Shown: in pieces, positions 1 to 4,529 of the stretch | Layout of the letters: the number at the start of each line of letters is the position of its first letter | Position numbering within the stretch: position 1 is the stretch's first letter | NCBI GenBank assembly: GCA_035571875.1 | Contig: DATNBR010000025.1 | Location: 1-5,148 of the forward strand | Reading direction: 5' to 3' | Origin: Parafrigoribacterium_A sp035571875 | GTDB taxonomy: Bacteria; Actinomycetota; Actinomycetes; Actinomycetales; Microbacteriaceae | Length of the DNA stretch: 5,148 bases | Position numbers and translations under genes: made by a program | The notes under the pieces: generated by a model | Told to the model about the DNA's origin: nothing | Databases searched by the model: none | The model's input: only the letters and a program-made list of their open reading frames with translations

Positions 1-1
1 C

Positions 2-403
2 CTATTGGCGGGCTATTCACAAGGCGCTCAAGTTATCGGTGATGTTCTCGACGGCAGTGCACCAAACCCGCTGCCCGCATCGATCCGGTCCCACATTACG
101 GCGGTCGCGCTCTGGGGCGACCCCTCGTATCGCGCTGGACAGGGATGGGACGCGCAAAGCACTACAGTCGCCCCCGCCAATGGAATCTTTGTGCGAAACA
201 GCGGTGCTTTCAGTGGGTACTTAGCATCTGTTTGGCCGGTCACCTCACCGACGCCGATCGTCATACCGACAGTCAAGTCATACTGCTTGACTGGTGACGC
301 ATTCTGTCAGTCGCAATACCCGCTCGGACAAACCGTACACGCGAGCTATAACACCACAGCCGGCTGGGCGTGGATGAGGCAGTTTCTTATTGATGAGGAC
401 TAA
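2..403 (+). CDS. Cutinase family serine esterase, C-terminal part (5' end outside window)
   Basis: The frame is open from the left edge, so the start and any signal peptide lie outside. The first residues read LLAGYSQGA, the GYSQG nucleophile elbow of the cutinase family, with the catalytic Ser codon at 17-19. The other expected triad members are present: YCLTGDAFC gives an Asp (296-298) between two Cys that normally form a disulfide, and VHASY gives the catalytic His (338-340). Known family members are secreted alpha/beta hydrolases that cleave cutin, polyester or lipid esters; related domains occur in mycobacteriophage lysin B proteins. The visible part covers roughly the last 130 residues and ends normally with TAA. 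GC content is lower than in argG downstream. The family call is secure; the substrate cannot be told, and extracellular location is inferred from the family and the paired cysteines. Confidence 0.88.
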   Translation, partial: LLAGYSQGAQVIGDVLDGSAPNPLPASIRSHITAVALWGDPSYRAGQGWDAQSTTVAPANGIFVRNSGAFSGYLASVWPVTSPTPIVIPTVKSYCLTGDAFCQSQYPLGQTVHASYNTTAGWAWMRQFLIDED

Positions 404-425
404 CCACTGACCCGGGATTGGACGA

Positions 426-461
426 GCGGCTATTGACACCTACATGAATGCCAATAGCCGC
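426..461 (+). terminator. Perfect 10-bp inverted repeat after the cutinase gene
   Basis: GCGGCTATTG (426-435) pairs perfectly with CAATAGCCGC (452-461) across a 16-nt loop. It begins 22 bp after the cutinase stop codon and ends 60 bp before the next start. There is no T-run after it, so it would be a U-tract-less terminator of the sort often seen in actinobacteria; a regulator binding site is the alternative. Confidence 0.5.
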
Positions 462-521
462 ATCTCCCACCCCAAAGCGGGTCCATGATAATTGTTCGAG
501 CTGAGTAGTGTGGGGAGCGGG

Positions 522-908
522 ATGTTCGGAAATAACGCGGCAACAAACTGGCGCTCGTCCGAGCGCCCATCCTCTGCGGGATTGATTGCTCTCTTCGTCG
601 TTCAAGCCTGCCTCTCGGCGGTCGCTGTTGTGTCTGCCCTCTTCGGGTCCATGGCGGTTGCAAGCTGCGGACCGATGCCATCCACTTCCTGCAATATGGG
701 TCTCGCAACCGCTGCAGGATTCCTTCCTTTCGTTGTCGGGATTGTGTCATTCGTGGGTGCACTGGTGTGGGCGTCGCGATCGCGCAACGCGGGGCATCGC
801 GGCATTTGGGGGCCCCTTGCTGGATCACTCGTTGTTGTTCTCGGAATCGGGGTGAACCTACTGATGAACGCGGTGGCCATCCCCGGGCTGTTCGGAAACC
901 CCTACTGA
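522..908 (+). CDS. Small three-helix membrane protein of unknown function
   Basis: This 128-residue protein has no family I can name. Hydrophobic stretches at about residues 20-42, 62-84 and 95-120 are probable transmembrane helices. Arg11 and Arg15 before helix 1 and the RSRNAGHR loop between helices 2 and 3 favour a cytoplasmic N-terminus and an outside C-terminus. The short loop after helix 1 (SCGPMPSTSC) carries two cysteines, residues 49 and 57, which would face outside and could form a disulfide. I chose ATG 522 because GGGGAG (512-517) lies just upstream; an in-frame TTG at 492 would add ten residues but has no clear ribosome binding site. Similar short multi-helix proteins are common in actinobacteria. 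It stands alone between two hairpins, and nothing nearby suggests a role. Confidence 0.7.
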   Translation: MFGNNAATNWRSSERPSSAGLIALFVVQACLSAVAVVSALFGSMAVASCGPMPSTSCNMGLATAAGFLPFVVGIVSFVGALVWASRSRNAGHRGIWGPLAGSLVVVLGIGVNLLMNAVAIPGLFGNPY

Positions 909-927
909 CGCTCAACGGCATCCGAAA

Positions 928-941
928 TCCCGTCGTCGGGA
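928..941. repeat. Small hairpin after the membrane protein gene
   Basis: TCCCG (928-932) and CGGGA (937-941) pair perfectly around a TCGT loop, 20 bp after the membrane-protein stop codon. It may contribute to transcription termination together with the larger hairpin at 959-982. Confidence 0.4.
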
Positions 942-954
942 CGTAGCGGGTAGG

Positions 955-1110
955 CGAAGGAACCCGCCGAAGCGGGCCTTCCGAGGGAAAGCATTTAACC
1001 GCAAGGCGAGGATGTAGAGCGCGAGATTTTCTTGTGGGACATGCCCGCAGTAATTGAGCCGCGAGCCTTTCAACGCAAAATTCGCGTCGGTGAAGGTTCC
1101 CTCGCGGACA
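955..1110 (-). ncRNA. Candidate structured RNA on the minus strand
   Basis: Read on the minus strand, a long imperfect hairpin comes first: 1059-1065 pairs with 1101-1107 over 7 perfect base pairs (CCGCGAG/CTCGCGG). The stem continues with 1066-1072 against 1091-1096 (6 pairs, one bulged T) and an inner CGC/GCG at 1074-1076 and 1084-1086. A second hairpin follows at 1034-1048 (GTGGG/CCCGC, one G-T pair), and the series ends in the UUCG-capped hairpin at 959-982. This arrangement of structured body plus terminal hairpin is what an independently transcribed small RNA or a leader would show. I see no match to RNase P RNA, tmRNA, SRP RNA, 6C RNA or a riboswitch I know. No promoter was confidently placed. 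Boundaries are approximate and the call is inference from pairing only. Confidence 0.25.
959..982. terminator. Terminator-like hairpin, best oriented for minus-strand transcripts
   Basis: CCCGC (963-967) pairs with GCGGG (972-976), and the stem continues as GGAA (959-962) with TTCC (979-982) past a two-base bulge, giving 9 bp. Read on the minus strand the loop is TTCG closed by C and G, the very stable C(UUCG)G tetraloop, and the next bases are TTC. On the plus strand the loop is CGAA and no T-run follows. It could end the plus-strand membrane gene as well, but its best form serves a minus-strand transcript. Confidence 0.5.
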
Positions 1111-1217
1111 CCCGATGGCATGCGAATGGTCCCGTTCTCACGGTCACTCGAGATCGCATTCGGTGATGAACCGGATGCACAGGGCATATGGAATATTCGC
1201 TGGCGAAGGAGATCAGG

Positions 1218-1268
1218 ATGAGCAGCCGGTTGCTGTCCAACAAATTTCGTATTGCATTAAATACATGA
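1218..1268 (+). CDS. Possible 16-residue leader ORF overlapping the antitoxin start
   Basis: AAGGAG (1206-1211) is a strong ribosome binding site six bases before ATG 1218. The ORF encodes MSSRLLSNKFRIALNT and stops with TGA (1266-1268) that overlaps the antitoxin ATG (1265-1267) as ATGA. This is the usual geometry for translational coupling, and the antitoxin itself has no ribosome binding site. The same frame is open back to an ATG at 1188 without a ribosome binding site. The peptide resembles nothing I know, and the AT-rich end also forms the antitoxin promoter/operator, so chance is a real alternative. Confidence 0.3.
   Translation: MSSRLLSNKFRIALNT
1249..1264. promoter_or_regulatory. 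Inverted repeat directly before the antitoxin, likely operator
   Basis: GTATT (1249-1253) and AATAC (1260-1264) form a perfect 5-bp inverted repeat with a 6-bp spacer, ending at the base before the antitoxin ATG. Ribbon-helix-helix antitoxins normally bind short palindromes over their own promoter. The AT-rich centre could hold the -10 element (for example TTAAAT at 1257-1262), which would make the transcript leaderless or nearly so. A clear -35 was not found; TTGCTG at 1230-1235 is the nearest candidate, with poor spacing. Confidence 0.35.
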
Positions 1269-1528
1269 GTGCAGGCGAGAGGTTGAATGGTGTGCCGGTC
1301 ACCGAAGCGCAGATCGCGCAATGGTCGGCCGAGGCCGACGCGGGATACGACGTCAACGAATTGAAAGAGCGCGGGCGTGGGCGACCCGGGCGCGGCGCCC
1401 AACCCTCGCAGGTTGTTACCTTGCGGCTCACCCCCGAGGAACTTGCCGCCATCGACGCGCGGGCAACGCGCGAAAACAAGTCTCGATCTGAGGCCATCCG
1501 CGAAGCATTGGTCTCCTACGTCGCGTGA
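1265..1528 (+). CDS. Ribbon-helix-helix (CopG/Arc type) antitoxin or repressor
   Basis: This 87-residue protein matches the layout of a common actinobacterial antitoxin type. It opens with MSAGERLNGVPVTEAQI, passes through a basic Gly-Arg linker (KERGRGRPGRG, 35-44), and ends in a ribbon-helix-helix DNA-binding domain. In that domain QVVTLRL (49-55) is the DNA-contacting beta strand, residues 56-69 form the first helix, and SRSEAIREALVSYV (73-86) forms the second. Such proteins dimerise, bind palindromes, repress their own operon and neutralise a partner toxin. ATG 1265 was chosen because family resemblance begins there; the frame is open further upstream to 1115, but the added residues look unlike the family and lack a ribosome binding site. 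Its TGA overlaps a GTG at 1525 (GTGA), coupling it to the toxin remnant. With that toxin broken it may act only as a DNA-binding repressor. Confidence 0.82.
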   Translation: MSAGERLNGVPVTEAQIAQWSAEADAGYDVNELKERGRGRPGRGAQPSQVVTLRLTPEELAAIDARATRENKSRSEAIREALVSYVA

Positions 1529-1710
1529 AGGTGCACGATGCGGCACGTAGGCACGGCATCATGCCCGAGGATGCGATTCAGGCGGCAACCTGGGCCACTT
1601 GTACGGCTTCCGTCCTGACGGTCGCCACCACCCGATCACAAAACACCGCCACCTATTCGCCAGCTCAAGAGAGCGATTCGAGGCGGGTTCTGCTTGTCCT
1701 AGGGTTATAG
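1525..1710 (+). pseudogene. Truncated toxin gene of the antitoxin-toxin pair
   Basis: The GTG start overlaps the antitoxin stop as GTGA, standard for a toxin-antitoxin operon. The first residues, KVHDAARRHGIMPEDAIQAA, fit the N-terminus of a small toxin type that usually follows this antitoxin in actinobacteria (pattern HDSAxxHGxxxEDAxxAA, from memory). From about residue 24 (near 1592) the likeness ends: the remaining frame is rich in Thr and Ser, and stops at 61 residues with TAG, shorter than the roughly 80-95 I would expect. I looked in the other two plus frames for the missing hydrophobic strands and conserved C-terminus and did not find them, so this looks like a deletion or replacement, not a simple frameshift. 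The remnant stop is two bases before the argG ATG. A shortened functional protein cannot be excluded but is unlikely. Confidence 0.6.
1677..1705 (+). promoter_or_regulatory. Possible argG promoter inside the toxin remnant
   Basis: TAGGGT (1700-1705) fits the TANNNT -10 pattern of actinobacterial housekeeping promoters and ends seven bases before the argG ATG, the spacing expected for a leaderless mRNA. TTCGAG (1677-1682) is 17 bp upstream, but it is a poor -35 match. The same bases include AGGG (1701-1704), which could instead be a weak ribosome binding site eight bases from the ATG, so the two readings compete. Confidence 0.28.
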
Positions 1711-1712
1711 GC

Positions 1713-3155
1713 ATGTCCAAGGTCTTGAGCAAGCTTCCCGTCGGCGAGCGAGTCGGTATCGCGTTCTCCGGGGGGCTCGACACCTCCTGCGCGGTCGCCT
1801 GGATGCGCGAAAAGGGCGCCATCCCGTGCAGCTACACGGCAGACATCGGGCAGTACGACGAGCCCGACATCGAGGCCGTCCCCGACCGCGCCAAGACCTA
1901 CGGTGCCGAGATCGCCAGGATCGTGGATGCCCGCAGCGCGCTGGTAGAAGAGGGTCTCGTCGCCCTGCAGTGCGGCGCCTTCCACATCCGCTCCGGTGGC
2001 AAGACCTACTTCAACACCACGCCGCTCGGCCGCGCCGTCACCGGCACCCTGCTCGTGCGCGCCATGAAGGAGGATGACGTCGACATCTGGGGCGACGGCT
2101 CCACCTACAAGGGCAACGATATCGAGCGGTTCTACCGCTACGGCCTCATGGCCAACCCGCGCCTGCGCATCTACAAGCCGTGGCTCGACTCCGACTTCGT
2201 GGGCGAGCTCGGCGGCCGCACCGAGATGAGCGAGTGGCTCGTCGCGCGCGGCTTCCCCTACCGCGACTCCGCGGAAAAGGCGTACAGCACCGACGCGAAC
2301 ATCTGGGGTGCAACCCACGAGGCCAAGCGGCTCGAAGAGCTCAGCACCGGACTCGACATCGTCGACCCGATCATGGGCGTCGCCGCCTGGCGCGACGACG
2401 TCGAGATCGCCCCCGAGGTGGTCTCCGTGCGCTTCGAGGCGGGTCGCCCGGTCGCCATCAACGGCGTCGAGTTCACGGATGCGGTTGCCCTCGTCCTCGA
2501 GGCCAACGCCGTCGGCGGTCGCCACGGCCTCGGCACCTCGGACCAGATCGAGAACCGCATCATCGAGGCCAAGAGCCGCGGAATCTATGAGGCTCCCGGC
2601 ATGGCGCTGCTGCACATCGCCTACGAGCGGCTGCTCAACGCGATCCACAACGAAGACACCGTGGCCAGCTACCACAACGAGGGCCGCAAGCTCGGGCGAC
2701 TCATGTACGAGGGACGTTGGCTCGACCCGCAATCGCTCATGCTGCGCGAGTCCCTCCAGCGCTGGGTCGGCTCGGCCGTGACCGGTGAGGTCACCCTGCG
2801 GCTACGCCGTGGCGACGACTACACGATCCTCGACACGACGGGCAGCGCGCTCAGCTACCACCCCGACAAGCTCTCGATGGAGCGGGTGGGGGACGCCGCG
2901 TTCGGCCCGGGCGACCGCATCGGCCAGCTCACGATGCGCAACCTCGACATCGCGGACTCGCGCTCACGCCTGGAGCAGTATGCGGCATCCGGTCTCATCG
3001 GCGGGGCGACGGCAGAGCTCGTCGGCCGTCTCGAGTCCGGTCACGCCGATGACATCATGGACCGCACCGAACCCGCGGATGCCGAGGCCGACGCGCTCGA
3101 GCGCGCCACCGACGTGGTCTCGGAGGGTGCGGCCTTCGACGCCGGCACCGACTGA
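1713..3155 (+). CDS. argG: Argininosuccinate synthase (type II, E. coli-like)
   Basis: It joins citrulline and aspartate using ATP (to AMP and pyrophosphate) to make argininosuccinate, the next-to-last step of arginine synthesis, in the cytoplasm. The 480-residue product aligns by eye along its length with E. coli ArgG. Landmarks are the PP-loop ATP-binding motif AFSGGLDTS (17-25), YFNTTPLGRAVTGT (99-112), WGDGSTYKGND (126-136), EKAYSTDANIWGATHEA (188-204), GGRHGLG (268-274) and IEAKSRGIYEAPG (284-296). E. coli ArgG is 447 residues; here an acidic, low-complexity tail of about 30 residues (from about 450 on) is added. ATG 1713 was chosen because the family match begins there; the frame is open upstream, but the extra residues come from the toxin remnant. 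No other arg gene is adjacent, so argG appears to be separate from an argCJBDFRH cluster in this window. Confidence 0.97.
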   Translation: MSKVLSKLPVGERVGIAFSGGLDTSCAVAWMREKGAIPCSYTADIGQYDEPDIEAVPDRAKTYGAEIARIVDARSALVEEGLVALQCGAFHIRSGGKTYFNTTPLGRAVTGTLLVRAMKEDDVDIWGDGSTYKGNDIERFYRYGLMANPRLRIYKPWLDSDFVGELGGRTEMSEWLVARGFPYRDSAEKAYSTDANIWGATHEAKRLEELSTGLDIVDPIMGVAAWRDDVEIAPEVVSVRFEAGRPVAINGVEFTDAVALVLEANAVGGRHGLGTSDQIENRIIEAKSRGIYEAPGMALLHIAYERLLNAIHNEDTVASYHNEGRKLGRLMYEGRWLDPQSLMLRESLQRWVGSAVTGEVTLRLRRGDDYTILDTTGSALSYHPDKLSMERVGDAAFGPGDRIGQLTMRNLDIADSRSRLEQYAASGLIGGATAELVGRLESGHADDIMDRTEPADAEADALERATDVVSEGAAFDAGTD

Positions 3156-3157
3156 CC

Positions 3158-3263
3158 GTACGCGGGTTGAGTAGCGAGGCACGAGCGTATCGAAACCCTT
3201 CCCGCCTGACGTACGCGGGTTGAGTAGCGAGGCACGAGCGTATCGAAACCCTTCCCGCCTGAC
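3158..3263. repeat. Two perfect tandem copies of a 53-bp imperfectly palindromic repeat
   Basis: Positions 3158-3210 and 3211-3263 are identical over all 53 bases. Each unit contains GGGTTGAGTAGCGAG and, after a short centre, CGTATCGAAACCC. GGGTT pairs with AACCC (3164-3168 with 3194-3198 in copy 1), and the outer GCGGG can pair with CCCGC (3162-3166 with 3201-3205), giving an imperfect inverted repeat. I recognise this core as a REP-like intergenic element frequent in Microbacteriaceae. It fills the gap between the convergent argG and SprT-like genes, starting 3 bp after one stop and ending 8 bp before the other, and may act as a two-way terminator. Confidence 0.9.
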
Positions 3264-3271
3264 CCGGCGGA

Positions 3272-3727
3272 CTATCTCACCCGCCGCTGCTCCCAGCTGA
3301 TCGCGTGCGCGGGGTCGAAGCGCTTCGAGCACTTTCCGCAGGCCAGCGCACGGGTGGGCTTGCGGTACCGGTAGTGCAGGTGGCCGGCCGGGCAGGTGCC
3401 GACCCACGGCGCGAGCTCGTTCGCGATCGCTCCGTCGTGCAGTCGCTTGCCCTCGTAGCCGAGCTCTGCGGCCACACTCTTCCATTTCGGTCCGTGCCCC
3501 GCGTGCGACCCCGCGATCGCGTGCGCGACCTCGTGCAGCAGCACCTGGTGGATCTCGTCGTCCTCGTAGCGGCCGGCGAGGTAGCGCGAGACACTGATGC
3601 GGCGGTCGGTGTAGTTGCAGAGCCCCGCCCGCGTCTTCGCGTTGTCGAAGCCGAACGACCATGCCGGCTCGAGGTGCAGCGCGATGAGCGCGTTCGCCCA
3701 GGTGCGCACTCGGTTCAGGTCTGCCAC
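3272..3727 (-). CDS. SprT-like zinc metallopeptidase domain protein
   Basis: The 151-residue product consists of little more than an SprT-like domain. HEVAH (65-69) is the zincin HExxH motif, with His65 and His69 as zinc ligands and Glu66 as the catalytic base; GHGPKW (77-82) offers the third ligand, His78. A C-terminal zinc-ribbon-like part follows, with Cys112, Cys130 and Cys133 plus His116 as a possible fourth ligand. The same domain forms the protease of eukaryotic Spartan, which cuts DNA-protein crosslinks; bacterial members are mostly uncharacterised, so the substrate is unknown. It starts with GTG (3725-3727), preceded by a weak purine-rich sequence only. It is divergent from the regulator gene with 74 bp between the starts, and convergent with argG across the tandem repeat. 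The domain call is firm, the role open. Confidence 0.9.
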   Translation of the reverse strand: MADLNRVRTWANALIALHLEPAWSFGFDNAKTRAGLCNYTDRRISVSRYLAGRYEDDEIHQVLLHEVAHAIAGSHAGHGPKWKSVAAELGYEGKRLHDGAIANELAPWVGTCPAGHLHYRYRKPTRALACGKCSKRFDPAHAISWEQRRVR

Positions 3728-3801
3728 GCCACGACCCTAACCCCCGCATCCGACCTCGCGAAGTTAGCACTTCTTTAAGCGTATGGAGGTAGTTTAAAAG
3801 G
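3728..3801. promoter_or_regulatory. Divergent intergenic region with candidate operators
   Basis: This short AT-richer gap separates the start codons of the SprT-like gene and the regulator. GAAGT (3760-3764) and ACTTC (3769-3773) form a perfect inverted repeat with a 4-bp centre, suiting a dimeric winged-helix regulator. A looser pair, CTTTAA (3773-3778) and TTAAAAG (3794-3800), overlaps it. GGAGG (3785-3789) lies 12 bases before the regulator ATG, rather far for a ribosome binding site, and AAAAGG sits directly against the ATG. No clear -35/-10 pair could be assigned for either direction. Confidence 0.4.
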
Positions 3802-4482
3802 ATGGTCGAAGACAGCGGCGTCGAACAGCGCCATGCCGCGCTCGCGTCGCAGAGCCGCCGCGCCGTTCTCGAGCTCCTCGGCGCCTCGCAGGAGCCACTG
3901 GATGCCGCAGCCATTTCCGCCAGCATTTCTCTGCACATCACGACAGTGCGCTTCCATCTCGAGCAGCTCGAACGCGCCGGACTCATCTATCGCGAGCCGT
4001 CCCGCGGAGGGCAGCGCGGCCGACCGCGCGTGCTGTTCAGCATGACCCCGGTCGCCCGCAGCGACGAGGGCCACCGCCAGTTGGCCGAGGTGCTGGCCGA
4101 CGCGCTCTCGACCGATCCGGATGGCGGCAGGGCTCGCGCGATCGCCGCGGGCGAGCGCTGGGCCGACGCGAACAGCGAGGGACTGGGGGCCGAGACGGAT
4201 GGCGATGTGGCAGCTCCGCTCGTCGCCGTTCTCGAGCGACTCGGCTTCGAGCCCGCACTGCGTGGCGACGGAGACGACCGGGTGATCGACTTGCTGGCGT
4301 GCCCGTTCCGCGATACTGCTGCGGCGCATCCGGAGGTCGTGTGCTCTGTGCACCGCGGTCTCATCCAGCGCACGATCAGCACCTTCGGCAAGGAGGGCGA
4401 CGAGGCGGGCCTGCTGCCTTTTGTCGAGCCCGAGCTGTGTCTCGTGCCGTTGCATCTCGCCCGTGCCGAACAGGATTCATAA
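3802..4482 (+). CDS. Winged-helix (ArsR/SufR-like) transcription regulator with C-terminal cysteine triad
   Basis: The 226-residue protein begins with a winged helix-turn-helix domain (about 9-82). SLHITTVRFHLEQLERAGLI (43-62) is the recognition helix and the one after it, and GRPRVLFSMT (73-82) is the wing. The middle (about 85-165) resembles the ligand or dimer domain of actinobacterial regulators of this type. The only cysteines are Cys167, Cys181 and Cys213, in LLACPF, PEVVCSVHRG and PELCLVPL. This matches the C-terminal cysteine arrangement of SufR, a repressor that senses Fe-S cluster or redox state through a bound cluster. The next gene encodes an Fe-S ferredoxin 61 bp downstream, which supports an Fe-S or redox role; no suf genes are visible. 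A palindrome upstream suggests autoregulation. Cluster binding is inferred, and a plain ArsR-type regulator remains possible. Confidence 0.82.
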   Translation: MVEDSGVEQRHAALASQSRRAVLELLGASQEPLDAAAISASISLHITTVRFHLEQLERAGLIYREPSRGGQRGRPRVLFSMTPVARSDEGHRQLAEVLADALSTDPDGGRARAIAAGERWADANSEGLGAETDGDVAAPLVAVLERLGFEPALRGDGDDRVIDLLACPFRDTAAAHPEVVCSVHRGLIQRTISTFGKEGDEAGLLPFVEPELCLVPLHLARAEQDS

Positions 4483-4505
4483 AAAGGAGTATCGTAATTT
4501 CAATA

Positions 4506-4529
4506 GCCGCGCATCGCCGATCGCGCGGC
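4506..4529 (+). promoter_or_regulatory. GC-rich hairpin in front of fdxA
   Basis: GCCGCGC (4506-4512) pairs perfectly with GCGCGGC (4523-4529), and the stem continues as ATC/GAT (4513-4515 with 4519-4521) past one bulged C, leaving a 3-nt loop. It lies five bases before the fdxA ribosome binding site (AGGAG, 4535-4539) and 24 bases after the regulator stop codon. It could be an mRNA structure tuning regulator-to-fdxA readthrough or translation, or a DNA operator. No T-run follows it. Confidence 0.45.

Larger units (their letters stand above)
909..1264. other. 356-bp stretch without a recognised gene, rich in hairpins
   Basis: No protein I recognise is encoded here on either strand. A minus-strand frame of 91 codons (912-1187) is open, but it runs through a strong terminator-like hairpin and looks like no family I know. 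The stretch holds hairpins at 928-941, 959-982, 1034-1048 and 1059-1107, then a short ORF with a good ribosome binding site, then the antitoxin promoter/operator. GC in 1021-1080 is only 53% by count, well below argG. Confidence 0.6.

Noticed and set aside
492..521. TTG start ten codons before the membrane protein ATG
   Set aside because: No convincing ribosome binding site precedes it, whereas GGGGAG precedes ATG 522.
1115..1264. N-terminal extension of the antitoxin by 50 residues
   Set aside because: No ribosome binding site, no likeness to the family, and it would read through the probable promoter and operator.
1599..1712. N-terminal extension of argG by 38 residues
   Set aside because: The ArgG family match begins at ATG 1713, and the added residues derive from the toxin-remnant DNA in another frame.
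1665..2732. Long minus-strand open frame (355 codons) opposite argG
   Set aside because: It lies wholly antisense to a clearly conserved argG; its Val/Gly/Asp/Ala-rich content is the usual mirror of GC-rich codons.
3158..3263. CRISPR array
   Set aside because: Two directly abutting identical 53-bp units with no spacers make this a tandem duplication, not a repeat-spacer array.
3305..3778. Plus-strand open frame of 157 codons opposite the SprT-like gene
   Set aside because: It is the antisense shadow of the SprT-like frame, with Arg/Val-rich content and no family likeness.
2964..3986. Minus-strand open frame of 340 codons across the argG end, repeat and SprT-like region
   Set aside because: It overlaps the SprT-like gene out of frame, is Arg/Ala-rich, and crosses the tandem repeat; the HEVAH-containing frame is the real one.
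3775..4455. Minus-strand open frame of 226 codons opposite the regulator
   Set aside because: It mirrors the regulator codons; the plus-strand winged-helix domain and cysteine motifs show which strand is coding.
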